Source of the DNA: Nanobdellota archaeon | GTDB lineage: Archaea; Nanobdellota; Nanobdellia; SCGC-AAA011-G17; GW2011-AR17 | Direction: 5' to 3' | Length of the DNA stretch: 43,248 nucleotides | Assembly (NCBI GenBank): GCA_018830945.1 | Contig: JAHJRD010000089.1 | Span: forward strand, 1-43,248 | In this document: positions 14,345 through 23,024 of the stretch, piece by piece | How positions within the stretch are numbered: position 1 is the first letter of the stretch | How the letters are laid out: each line of letters opens with the position of its first letter | Made by a program: the position numbers and the translations under genes | The notes under the pieces: model-generated | Told to the model about the DNA's origin: nothing | Seen by the model: only the letters and a program-made list of their open reading frames with translations | The model's database searches: none

Positions 14345-14952
14345 AAACAAAAATAGCGCAAGGAGCAGAAGCCATAATCTGGCTTGACGGAGACAGGATT
14401 GTCAAGGAGAGAATTAAGAAGATGTACAGGCATGAGGATATTGATTCTGCAAGAAGAAAGAAGACAACGCGCTTTGAAGCAAGATTAATGGAGAAAGCTG
14501 GAAAGATAATACCTGTCCCTAAAGTGCATAGCAGCTGCGACAAGGCAATGGTTATTGAGATGGAGTTTATTGAAGGCAAGAAGCTGCGGGATATGGTTGA
14601 GTCAATGACAAAAGAGGAAAGAGGGGATATTTTTAAAAGAGTTGGCAGAAAGGTTGCAAAGCTGCATAATATTGACGTGATTCACGGAGATTTGACAACC
14701 TCAAACATGATTGTTCGTGAGAAAATATATTTCATTGACTTTGGTTTGGGATTTGTTTCTTCAAAGGTTGAAGACAAGGCTGTTGACTTGCATCTATTAA
14801 AGCAGGCTTTGGCCAGCAAGCATCATAAGCAGTTTGAGGAGTGTTTTTCTGCTGTAATGAACGGGTATAAGGAAGAAATTAAGGATTTTAATGCAGTTGA
14901 AAAGCGGATGAAGAAGGTTGAAGAGAGGGGAAGGTACAAGGAGAAGTCATAG
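14341..14952 (+). CDS. bud32: KEOPS complex kinase/ATPase Bud32
   Basis: The 203-residue small atypical kinase has QGAEAIIWLDGDRIVKERIKK (nucleotide-binding region with the ion-pair Lys), an EMEFIEGKKLRD hinge, catalytic loop VIHGDLTTSNMIV and DFG-equivalent FIDFGLGF, and it ends with a basic tail. Bud32 (p53-related kinase family) acts in KEOPS with Kae1 to make the N6-threonylcarbamoyl group on A37 of ANN-decoding tRNAs. Here it stands alone; in many euryarchaea it is fused to Kae1. It is placed downstream of the MNT gene, sharing its transcript through overlapping codons, so the operator at 13638 might control it. kae1 is not in the window. Confidence 0.92.
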   Translation: MKTKIAQGAEAIIWLDGDRIVKERIKKMYRHEDIDSARRKKTTRFEARLMEKAGKIIPVPKVHSSCDKAMVIEMEFIEGKKLRDMVESMTKEERGDIFKRVGRKVAKLHNIDVIHGDLTTSNMIVREKIYFIDFGLGFVSSKVEDKAVDLHLLKQALASKHHKQFEECFSAVMNGYKEEIKDFNAVEKRMKKVEERGRYKEKS

Positions 14953-14986
14953 CGTTAATGTTATATACTTTTAATGCCTTCCACCA

Positions 14987-15496
14987 ATGATGAGAAAAAT
15001 ATTATGCGCACTGCCTTTATTGGCACTTGCAGGATGCGTTAAGCAGCCTTACATGCAGCTGGCTCCTGTAAATGGGCCTGTGCTTGTTGAGGAGTCAGGA
15101 GCATCGCAGACATACACGCTTGTTGAGCGCAGTGAGACAGTGCTCAGGCTTTCTGTTTATACTCTTGAAAATGATGTTGAAATCTTCCACAGGAAATGGG
15201 AAAGGCGTGAAGCTCCTGGCGGCTTTGAATGCATTCAGGAAAAAGCTTATTACATGAATGAAGATGAGGGAATGGAGGTTGTGCTTACTGATGATGCCTG
15301 CAATAAAACAGTCGACTCTGTTTATCTTCCTTTCCAGGGAGAATACGGCAGGGGCATGATGACTGCATCGCAAAGGCAGCAGGCTGATGACGGAAAGCAG
15401 GAGATAATTACGGATTTGGGTAAAGTGTTTGCTTTTGAAACTGAAATAGACAATTGGCATGAGTGGAAAAGGCAGCAATTAGCCGATGGCTTGTAG
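14987..15496 (+). CDS. Putative lipoprotein of unknown function
   Basis: The 169-residue protein begins with a lipoprotein signal: MMRKILCALPLLALAGC, with lipobox LAGC and the lipidated Cys near residue 17. The mature part is acidic and beta-rich (YTLVERSETVLRLSVYTLEND) with two further cysteines that may pair. No known domain was recognised. A TATA-like TTATATAC near 14960 lies about 25 bases before the ATG, so a leaderless or very short-leader transcript is likely, separate from bud32. Two adjacent ATG codons (14987 and 14990) are possible starts. Confidence 0.65.
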   Translation: MMRKILCALPLLALAGCVKQPYMQLAPVNGPVLVEESGASQTYTLVERSETVLRLSVYTLENDVEIFHRKWERREAPGGFECIQEKAYYMNEDEGMEVVLTDDACNKTVDSVYLPFQGEYGRGMMTASQRQQADDGKQEIITDLGKVFAFETEIDNWHEWKRQQLADGL

Positions 15497-15558
15497 AGGG
15501 CAGCTTGCGGCTGTGGGCATAGAAACGCATATAAGCTTATTTTTCTTCTATTTGTAAT

Positions 15559-15894
15559 ATGATTGAAAGCTATAAATTTGGGGAAATTGTAATTGACGGC
15601 AAAAGCTATCACCATGATGTTATACTGGCTTTAAACAAGGTTATTACAAACTGGGAGCGCGAAGAGGGGCATTTGTTAAATGCAAATGACTTGAAAAACG
15701 CTTTAAAAGAGAAGCCTAAAATTCTTATTATTGGTACAGGCTATGAAGGATGCATGAAGCTTGACTCTTCTGTTGAATTTATCTGTAACAGGCATGGAAT
15801 AAAGCTTATTGCGCAGAAGACAAAAGATGCTGTTAACACATTCAATTCAATGCTTAAGGAAGGGGTTGTTGCCGCTCTTCATTTGGCGTGCTGA
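15559..15894 (+). CDS. Mth938-like domain protein (DUF498/NDUFAF3 family)
   Basis: The 111-residue protein has the compact family layout: ESYKFGEIVIDGKSYHHDVIL, then LKEKPKILIIGTGYEG, and the C-terminal IKLIAQKTKDAVNTFNSMLKEG followed by VVAALHLAC. Mth938 family members in archaea are small alpha/beta proteins of uncertain function; the eukaryotic relative NDUFAF3 helps assemble respiratory complex I. A TATA-like CATATAAGC lies near 15530. The 3' end overlaps the convergent aminopeptidase-like gene by 41 bases. Confidence 0.85.
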   Translation: MIESYKFGEIVIDGKSYHHDVILALNKVITNWEREEGHLLNANDLKNALKEKPKILIIGTGYEGCMKLDSSVEFICNRHGIKLIAQKTKDAVNTFNSMLKEGVVAALHLAC

Positions 15895-16999
15895 ACCTTT
15901 CAAGATATTCTATTGCCTGTTCTTCATCGTCAGGGGTGTCTTTTAAAATTCTTACAAGCTCCCTCATGTCAGGGTGCGCTTCATAAACACTGTACGCGCG
16001 CTCAAAAAACCATGTGTAGGGCAAATCCCTCATGAGCGTGGCATTGCTTATGGACTTAATCTTTCTGTCTGCATCAGCCATTGCGTTCCATTCCCTGGTT
16101 GCCCTTATCATAAACTCGCGCTTTCTTTCTTCCATCTCTTCTTCAGGAATATCCATTGCATATAATGCTGACAGCTCTTCATAGTATCCTACTGTGAAGT
16201 CTGCTCTCCATTTCCACTTGTTAAGAACCTCAACTGTTTGTTCATAAGGCTTTGAATTAGTCCCGAATTCTATTTCTGAAAAATCAACAGTGCCTGCAAA
16301 CCCAACAAGGGAAGCCAGGGACTCCTCAATTCTTGGGATATAGATATGCCCCCAAACTTGCATCCTGTTAAAGTGCCAGTCCTCGTGTATAGGGGTCATT
16401 ATCTGCCTTGCAATAGGGTCTTTCATAAACTCGTCAGTAATGCTGCAGCCCGGGCGGCTGCTTGAAGTTGAGCTGAAATTAACAACAACCCTTCTGAAAA
16501 CATCAAATCCCTCTGCCCTGTAATATGCTTCTTCATCCTCAAAATTGTCCCTGCGCGAATAAAGAATTGTTGTTTCTGTTACATCATTCCTGTATTCTAT
16601 TGGCAAGGCAATATATCTGGACCTTTCTGGTTCAATGGTTATTTGGAATTTTGGGATGATATACAGCATGTAAGAGACAGAATCGTTTTCAGCAAGCTCA
16701 TCAGCAGCGCCTGGCCTATATTCCCTGTAGTTGGCTGTCTCCTGGAAACCAAGTTCCTTCCGGCCGTAAAGCTTAACCCGGCTGATAAGGTCTATTGTTT
16801 CATAGAATCTTCTTGTATGATAGGAATCTGCGGGGCTTGGGAAAACATCTTCATGGCAGGCGTAGAAATCAGTTCCATGCGCGCTTATTGTAAATACATC
16901 CTCGCAGGTCAATGTTGGAAGCGTGACAGCCTCGGCATTTGTATCTGCTGCGCTTATTATGGCTGCAGGAATCAATGCAAGCAGGGATTTGCACCTCAT
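15854..16999 (-). CDS. Secreted putative zinc aminopeptidase (PF10023-like), active-site motif intact
   Basis: The 381-residue protein has a signal peptide (residues 1-23) and a zinc-peptidase signature HEDWH (205-209), followed by IEESLASLVGFAG (Glu226 as likely third ligand). This is the HExxH...ESxAxxV..G pattern of the putative aminopeptidase family PF10023/COG4324. The later YYEELSALYAMDIPEEE, NATLMRDLPYTWFFERAYSVY and RILKDTPDDEEQA also follow that family's order. Two pairs of cysteines could form disulfides. A TATA-like ACTATATAAAG (about 17021-17033) lies upstream. It is paralogous to 21837-23024, which has lost the first zinc His. Peptidase function is inference from motifs. Confidence 0.7.
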   Translation of the reverse strand: MRCKSLLALIPAAIISAADTNAEAVTLPTLTCEDVFTISAHGTDFYACHEDVFPSPADSYHTRRFYETIDLISRVKLYGRKELGFQETANYREYRPGAADELAENDSVSYMLYIIPKFQITIEPERSRYIALPIEYRNDVTETTILYSRRDNFEDEEAYYRAEGFDVFRRVVVNFSSTSSSRPGCSITDEFMKDPIARQIMTPIHEDWHFNRMQVWGHIYIPRIEESLASLVGFAGTVDFSEIEFGTNSKPYEQTVEVLNKWKWRADFTVGYYEELSALYAMDIPEEEMEERKREFMIRATREWNAMADADRKIKSISNATLMRDLPYTWFFERAYSVYEAHPDMRELVRILKDTPDDEEQAIEYLERFSTPNEERQQPLP

Positions 17000-17132
17000 A
17001 CAGAAGGTAATGTTATGGGACTTTATATAGTTTGCTGAAATTTTCAGGCAGTATTGGCTTGGAAAAGAAAGGCGGCTGCCATTTCCTGCCTTAAGGCAAT
17101 TTATTTAAAGAGTATATGCTCTTTTATCATGG

Positions 17133-20100
17133 ATGAAGAGGCGGCTTTTTTGGGTTTTTGGGGTTGTTTTGATAGCCTTGTTTCTGCCGCTGATGTTTGC
17201 AGTTGAAGATGCATACGAGCCGGATAATGTATGGGGCAATGCAACTACAATAGTGACAAACGGCAGCAGGCAAACACATACCTTTGATGTTTCAGGGGAT
17301 GTAGATTATGTAAATTTCTCAGCTGTTGCAGGAGTCCAGTATGTGATTGAAACATACAGGCAAGGTGCAGTCGATACGCAAATTACCCTTTACAGCACAG
17401 ACGGCACTACGAGGCTGGATTCAAATGATGATATAGAAGATGGGTACCAGCAAAATTCAAGGATAGTTCTTGATGCAACTGCAGACGGCACTTATTATTT
17501 TAATATAAGCGACTATAATAGTTCCCAGACCGGCACTTATGAAGTAAGCGTTCTTGAGCAAGGCAGGATGATTCCTTCTCTTGTAAGCCATACGGCAAAT
17601 GCAAATGTCACAAAAAACAAGGTGTTTGAATTTACAACATCAGTGCAGTGTTTGTCTGCTGACTGCTATAATGTTACAGCAACTTTAGATCCTGAGCCAT
17701 TTGCTGTTATTCCTTCCCTTAATGAAAGGGCGCAAAAAATAAAGCCAAAAATCCAAAAGCCTGGAAAAGCAGAAACCGAAGTTTATTCAATGCTTGAAGA
17801 GCAGGAAAAGGTTAGCGTTATTGTTATTATGAAGCAGAAAGATGTTAAAGCGAAAGGAAAAAAGGCGGCTTTAAGCTATTCTGCTTTTGGTGAATTATTA
17901 AACAAGGGTTTTGAGAAGAAGCATGAATATGTTACATTTAACGGCTTTTCCGGGAAAGTTACTAAAGAAGCTTTGGCTGAGCTTGAGAATAATCCGGATG
18001 TTGAGGCGATTTATTATGACAGGGAAGTACACATAATGGCTGAACAGCCTAATATGCTGCAGATAAATGCGGACGATGCTTGGGCAATGCAGGTTGATGG
18101 CGTTAATATTACCGGTGCTGATGAAACAATCTGTATTATAGACACAGGCATTAATTATTCGCATGCTGATTTTGGGAGCTGCGTAAAAACTTCAGATAAT
18201 ATTAATGATGGATGGTGCCCTAAGGTGATCGGCGGGTATACTTCTTTGAATCAAGGTGCAACAGAAAATTCAAATCCTTATGATGACCATAATTATTTAG
18301 GAAGTCAAGGGCATGGCACCCATGTTGCAGGAATTGCAGCTTCACAAAGTGTTGGTTATCAAGGAGTTGCGCCCAATGCAAAAATTGTTGCGATTAAGGC
18401 GTTAGACAATACGGGGTCAGGATATACTTCTGATATAGATGCTGGCATCGATTGGTGCATTGCAAATGCTGTCAGGTTAAACATCACTTCAATTTCAATG
18501 TCTCTAGGGGGACGTTCTAATTATTCTTATTATTGCCCGAACGATGCGCTGAGAGTTCCTATAGATACAGCAATATTGGCGGGCATTCCTGTTTTTGTGG
18601 CTTCTGGAAATATAGGCTATTCAGATAAAATATCAACGCCCGCTTGCATTGAAAACGCAACTTCTGTAGGCGCTGTAAATGGTTTTGATATTATTACATA
18701 TAATAGGGCAAGAATATTGGATCTATTGGCGCCAGGGGTTTCAATAACTGCAACAGATTATGATGGCACTCATGTATCCATGTCAGGAACCTCCATGTCC
18801 ACACCTCACGCTGCGGCTTTAGCTTTATTGTTAAAGCAGTATGCAAAATTAAAATTCTCAAGAAACTTAACAGCTGAACAATTAAAGCATGCAATAACAG
18901 CAAACGGAAAGATGGTTTTTGACTCTTCGAGCAATTTGTCTTTCCCGAGGATAGATGCCCTGGCTTCAATAGACGGAAAGGGAATAATACCCACAACTGT
19001 GGGGGCAAAGCCGTTTTATTCCTTAACCCCCAATCCGCATAATGCTTCTTGTCTCTCACATATTGTACAAGGTGAAACGTGCAGCACTACATGGCAGGTG
19101 AATGTAACAGGTGATGCACATGATACTTTTGCTTTTTTTGTTATATATACAACTGATTACAAAAGAAATGATTCAGCGAAAGTGAACCTGACAATCAGCC
19201 TTGCGCTGCCTGTGTCTTTGAACAGCCCCTCAAACTCCCTGAATTCAAACAACCAGTCTCAAATCTTTAACTGCTCTGTCGCAAATGTAAATTCCCTTAC
19301 AAATATATCCCTTTACGGAAATTTCAATGGCACATGGCTTTTGAACTCAACTTCAAACATAAGCGGAACAGACAACAGCTCTGCATGGCAAATCAACATT
19401 CCTGACGGCAGCTTTGAATGGAACTGCTATGCCTGCAATGATGAAAGGTGTGACTTTGCATCTGCAAACTATTCTTTAGCAATTGACACAGCCATGCCCC
19501 AATTCACAAACCTAAGCTATCCTGCTGTGATTGAATTAGGGGATGAGCAGAGCATCAGCATAAACCTCACTGATGCGCACTTGACTTCAGGCAATATCTC
19601 ATATTCAGGCGCTAATTATACAATGCTTAATTCAACCTCAAATTTCAGCCATTCTTATACGCATGAGCAGAACGGAACCTTGAATTTCACAATATATGCT
19701 TTTGACGCAGCAGGAAACATGAATTCAACAGCAGGAAGCTTTTATGCAAATGACACAAGCAACGGCACAAGGATAAAGTCAGTGTATTTGGCATCTTCAA
19801 CATTAGCATTAGGAAGCAACCAGACAATCACTGCATACATCTACGATAAGTGGCAGCCTTTGAATGTTTATTTTGGCCATAACGGCACTAACATTACAAT
19901 GCCTAACAATACATTAACTAATTTCAGCTATTCATGGGTTGTTTCGCAGTGCGGGACTGTAACCTACAAGATATATGCAAACAATTCACAAGGAATAGCA
20001 AATACCACAACAGGAACATTCACTTCAAATAACTGCTGCGGCAACGGAGTATGCGACGGCAGCGATACATGCTCTTCATGCTCAGCTGACTGCGGCGCTT

Positions 20101-20807
20101 GTTCCACAACAACCTCTTCAGGAGGCGGAGGGGGCGGCGGAGGCGGCGGAAGCATATCAGCAGCCGCAAACACTGCAAGCATTGTTTTAAGCCGCATTTC
20201 TCCTTCAAATCCTGCAAAAGTATCCATTTCCAATTCTGAAATCCCTGTCAGCTCTATCAGGATAGATGTTGCAGCTGAAATAGCGCAGGCAAGGGTGCAG
20301 GTAACTGCATTGAAAGAGCAGCCTTCTTCTGTTAAAAGTCCAGAAAAGCCTGTATACAGGTATCTTGACATATCAACAGGGATAGATGCAAAAGACATTG
20401 TCAGTTCAGAGATTGTGTTTACAGCTGCAAGGGAATGGCTTTTGGAGAATGGCATATTGAAAGATAATGTTGTTCTTTTGCGCTTTAATGAAGGGGAATG
20501 GGTTGAAATGCCTACTTCTTACTTAATGTCAAAGGATAACCTGCATTATTATTCTGCTTCTGTTGGCGGATTTTCAGTGTTTGCAATATCTGTTAAAGAG
20601 AAGAAGATAGTTCCTGAGAAGAAGAAGGAAGAGCCCAAAGAGGAAGCGCCTGAAGTGTCTGGAATGGCTGTTATTGAAGAGCCTGAAGTGAAGATAGAGC
20701 CTTTCTACATAAAGCCTGCATTGCTTGTTTTGGGCATATTGTTCGGGCTTGCAATGGGCGCTGCGCTCTTCATGCACAGAAGGCACAGGAGAAGTTTGAA
20801 GAAATAG
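17133..20807 (+). CDS. Large membrane-anchored subtilisin-like serine protease with PGF-pre-PGF domain
   Basis: The 1224-residue protein is made of a signal peptide (1-23), a PPC-like beta domain (about 27-145), an I9-like propeptide segment (about 228-305) and an S8 catalytic domain. The triad is Asp337 (IIDTGIN), His394 (GHGTHVAG) and Ser554 (GTSMSTPHAA). Ig-like beta domains follow (about 640-965), then a Cys cluster (CCGNGVCDGSDTCSSCSADC), a run of ten glycines, a PGF-pre-PGF domain (about 1020-1160), an acidic/Lys stalk, and a C-terminal transmembrane helix (about 1192-1212) with a basic tail. It probably degrades or processes proteins at the cell surface. The PGF-pre-PGF domain is known from archaeal surface proteins. 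Confidence 0.93.
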   Translation: MKRRLFWVFGVVLIALFLPLMFAVEDAYEPDNVWGNATTIVTNGSRQTHTFDVSGDVDYVNFSAVAGVQYVIETYRQGAVDTQITLYSTDGTTRLDSNDDIEDGYQQNSRIVLDATADGTYYFNISDYNSSQTGTYEVSVLEQGRMIPSLVSHTANANVTKNKVFEFTTSVQCLSADCYNVTATLDPEPFAVIPSLNERAQKIKPKIQKPGKAETEVYSMLEEQEKVSVIVIMKQKDVKAKGKKAALSYSAFGELLNKGFEKKHEYVTFNGFSGKVTKEALAELENNPDVEAIYYDREVHIMAEQPNMLQINADDAWAMQVDGVNITGADETICIIDTGINYSHADFGSCVKTSDNINDGWCPKVIGGYTSLNQGATENSNPYDDHNYLGSQGHGTHVAGIAASQSVGYQGVAPNAKIVAIKALDNTGSGYTSDIDAGIDWCIANAVRLNITSISMSLGGRSNYSYYCPNDALRVPIDTAILAGIPVFVASGNIGYSDKISTPACIENATSVGAVNGFDIITYNRARILDLLAPGVSITATDYDGTHVSMSGTSMSTPHAAALALLLKQYAKLKFSRNLTAEQLKHAITANGKMVFDSSSNLSFPRIDALASIDGKGIIPTTVGAKPFYSLTPNPHNASCLSHIVQGETCSTTWQVNVTGDAHDTFAFFVIYTTDYKRNDSAKVNLTISLALPVSLNSPSNSLNSNNQSQIFNCSVANVNSLTNISLYGNFNGTWLLNSTSNISGTDNSSAWQINIPDGSFEWNCYACNDERCDFASANYSLAIDTAMPQFTNLSYPAVIELGDEQSISINLTDAHLTSGNISYSGANYTMLNSTSNFSHSYTHEQNGTLNFTIYAFDAAGNMNSTAGSFYANDTSNGTRIKSVYLASSTLALGSNQTITAYIYDKWQPLNVYFGHNGTNITMPNNTLTNFSYSWVVSQCGTVTYKIYANNSQGIANTTTGTFTSNNCCGNGVCDGSDTCSSCSADCGACSTTTSSGGGGGGGGGGSISAAANTASIVLSRISPSNPAKVSISNSEIPVSSIRIDVAAEIAQARVQVTALKEQPSSVKSPEKPVYRYLDISTGIDAKDIVSSEIVFTAAREWLLENGILKDNVVLLRFNEGEWVEMPTSYLMSKDNLHYYSASVGGFSVFAISVKEKKIVPEKKKEEPKEEAPEVSGMAVIEEPEVKIEPFYIKPALLVLGILFGLAMGAALFMHRRHRRSLKK

Positions 20808-20868
20808 GCAGAGAAGGAGCGCTTGAAGAATGTGCTTTTTTTGTTTTGAAACAGGATATTGCAAGAAG

Positions 20869-20884
20869 TGCAGCGAAGCTCGGC
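20869..20884. repeat. Convergent-junction motif, site A
   Basis: TGCAGCGAAGCTCGGC ends 3 bases beyond the stop codon of the minus-strand gene 20888-21724, in the gap between convergent genes. Near-identical copies lie at 34355-34370 and 38592-38607 in the same relative place. Consensus TGCRGCGRAGCYCGGC. Confidence 0.6.
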
Positions 20885-20887
20885 TTT

Positions 20888-21724
20888 TTACTTGGAAAAT
20901 CCTTTCCACTCTTTAATCGCCCTGTCATACCTGTCCAAAGTTCCGGTATCCATCCACTGGCCTGCAAAGTTATAGCCGTATAATTTGCCTTCAGCAGCTA
21001 TCTTTGGAAAAACATCCTTTTCAACCATTGCAAAACCTTTCTTTGGCACATACTTTAAGACATCAGGCTCTAAAATATAAAGCCCTGCATTGATTAAATT
21101 AGACGGGGGCGCAGGCGGTTTTTCAATGAACTCAACAATTTTCTGCCCCTGCATGCGCGCAACGCCATAATTTGAAGGGTCTGGGACTGTTGTCAGTGCG
21201 ATTGTTGCCAGCGCATGGTTATTCTTGTGAAAAATGTACATGTCAGTCAAATCAATGTCTTTCAGCTCATCTGCATTGCACATCACAAACGGCTCTGTAA
21301 GGTATTTTCTTGCAAGGTTCAATGGCCCTGCAGTGCCTAACGGCTCTGTTTCCTCAATATAATGTATTGTAACTCCGAACCTTTCCCCATTCCCAAAATA
21401 TTCCTTGATTTGGCTGCCTTTGTATCCGATTGAGAGTATAATTTCATTAATGCCAAACTTCTTGAAAAGCTCTATCCCATACTGAAGTATTGGCTTTCCA
21501 TGCACAGGCAGTAATGGCTTTGGAATTTCATCAGTAATCGGCTTAAGCCTTGTTCCTTTGCCGCCTGCAAGTATCAGCCCTTTTCTTAAGGTGTTTGCGC
21601 CGATTGATTCGCGCAGGATGAGCTCAACAGCATGGCTTCTGTTCTTTATTGTAGAGCCGTTTATTCTTTTGTCAATCTGCTTAAGAATATTTGACTCAAT
21701 TGTTAATGTAACTCTCTCTTTCAT
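20888..21724 (-). CDS. Sugar-1-phosphate nucleotidyltransferase with N-terminal ribbon-helix-helix domain
   Basis: The 278-residue fusion has residues 1-42 (KERVTLTIESNILKQIDKRI, then SHAVELILRESIG) as a CopG/MetJ-type ribbon-helix-helix DNA-binding domain. Residues 48-278 form a nucleotidyltransferase: LILAGGKGTRLKPITDEIPK, PLLPVHGKPILQYGIELF, MCNADELKDID (metal Asp), EFIEKPP and NAGLYIL. The enzyme family makes NDP-sugars from sugar-1-phosphates (glucose, mannose) for surface glycans and glycoproteins. The fused RHH could give a dimer platform or autoregulation; the minus-strand TATA region (about 21745-21757) is the obvious target. There is no C-terminal hexapeptide domain. Confidence 0.88.
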   Translation of the reverse strand: MKERVTLTIESNILKQIDKRINGSTIKNRSHAVELILRESIGANTLRKGLILAGGKGTRLKPITDEIPKPLLPVHGKPILQYGIELFKKFGINEIILSIGYKGSQIKEYFGNGERFGVTIHYIEETEPLGTAGPLNLARKYLTEPFVMCNADELKDIDLTDMYIFHKNNHALATIALTTVPDPSNYGVARMQGQKIVEFIEKPPAPPSNLINAGLYILEPDVLKYVPKKGFAMVEKDVFPKIAAEGKLYGYNFAGQWMDTGTLDRYDRAIKEWKGFSK

Positions 21725-21836
21725 AAGAACAGAAGTAAGATATTGTCATATATAAATGTTTTGATTCATCATACTATTTGCTTCATTAAAAACATAAAGT
21801 ATAAAAGGAAAAAGAATATCAGAGTTATGAGTAAAA

Positions 21837-23024
21837 ATGAGGCTTAAATACGCGGCAGCAGCAATTGCAGCGGCGTTTTCTATGAATCCAATGGTTGCAG
21901 CTGACAACAATACTCCACAAATATCTTTTTGTAAAGAACCCTTGCCAAGCAGTACAACAGAATCTCCTGCCAGCGAGCCAGTGGCAAGTATTGTGCAACT
22001 GGCAGCGGAAAATCCTTTCAACAGCCAGCCTTCATCAAATATGGGCTGTGAAGAAACACAGACATTTACATTTTACGGCAGCACATTTCATGCATGCAAG
22101 GATGATGTGAACCAGCAGCTTCTTAATACTTTTACATTAATAGGAAAAATCAAGCAATATGAGAAAGAGGTTCTTGGGCTTGAAGAAACCCTCAACTACC
22201 TTGAGTACAGGAGCAACAGGCCTGGAATGGAGCCGACAACTGTTTACCTTCTCTCCATTGTTCCAGAAAACGATACTGCGCTTGATGCTGTTGTTGTGGG
22301 CATTGCCACTGACAGGGAATATAGGGAGCCATTGACAGTCGCAACAAGGCTGAATTCAACTGTGGATGATTTGCTTGATGAGGAAGCTTATTACAGGGCG
22401 CAAGGTTACGATGTATACAGGCGCGCAACATCTAACTTTGGTTTAGGATGTTATCTTACTCCTGAGCTTATGCAAAGAGCCACTGAGGCAATCATTGCTG
22501 TTGTACTGGAAGAGGACTTTCATTCCAATGTAAGGAAAAACTGGCATAAGTATCCGAAGCCTGATGTTGAAGAATCCACTGCAAATCTTGTAAGCCATGC
22601 CGGCGCTGTTGAGATTGTGAGCCAATATATTGGTGAAGATACTGAAATTTACAGGAGTGCTGTAAAGGCGCTTGAGGATTATAAGCGCTTTTCACTGTTT
22701 GTGGTAGACGCATATAATGACTATGAGGCAATATTAACTGGAGGGCATGCTGATGAAGAAAGGCAGCGATTAACAGATGAGCTTTTTGAGAGGGTGAAAA
22801 AAACCTGGCCAAGCATTACAAATCCGGCTGCATTGTCAGACCGCCTGCCTTACACAAGGCTGTTCCCTCTTGCTTATGCTGTGTATGAGCATCAGGATAA
22901 CGTGAGAGCTTTTGTTGATTTAATGAAAGAGATGCCTGACAGCGAATACTCGGCAATAGGATACATGGAAAAGTATTGCAACGGCTGCAGCTATTCTCCG
23001 CTGACAAGGCATGTGATAGAGTAA
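21837..23024 (+). CDS. Secreted aminopeptidase-like protein with a broken zinc motif
   Basis: The 395-residue paralogue of 15854-16999 has a signal peptide (1-22) and a Ser/Pro-rich linker. The same landmarks appear: TFYGSTFHACKDD, DEEAYYRAQGYDVYRR, DVEESTANLVSHAG, LPYTRLFPLAYAVYEHQDNV. At the active site it reads EEDFH (225-229) instead of HEDWH, so the first zinc-binding histidine is glutamate. It is therefore probably a pseudo-enzyme with a binding or regulatory role, unless another His substitutes. A TATA-like AGTATAAAAGG (about 21798-21808) lies upstream. It is divergent from the RHH-nucleotidyltransferase and directly abuts the convergent gene 23025-23948. Confidence 0.7.
   Translation: MRLKYAAAAIAAAFSMNPMVAADNNTPQISFCKEPLPSSTTESPASEPVASIVQLAAENPFNSQPSSNMGCEETQTFTFYGSTFHACKDDVNQQLLNTFTLIGKIKQYEKEVLGLEETLNYLEYRSNRPGMEPTTVYLLSIVPENDTALDAVVVGIATDREYREPLTVATRLNSTVDDLLDEEAYYRAQGYDVYRRATSNFGLGCYLTPELMQRATEAIIAVVLEEDFHSNVRKNWHKYPKPDVEESTANLVSHAGAVEIVSQYIGEDTEIYRSAVKALEDYKRFSLFVVDAYNDYEAILTGGHADEERQRLTDELFERVKKTWPSITNPAALSDRLPYTRLFPLAYAVYEHQDNVRAFVDLMKEMPDSEYSAIGYMEKYCNGCSYSPLTRHVIE

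Noticed and set aside
18694-19059. 121-codon minus-strand frame inside the subtilase gene
   Set aside because: Shadow of the catalytic domain region; no independent support.
20121-20150. GGC/GGA-rich run in the subtilase gene as a microsatellite or frameshift site
   Set aside because: It encodes ten glycines in frame as a flexible linker between the Cys cluster and the PGF-pre-PGF domain, and the frame stays open on both sides.
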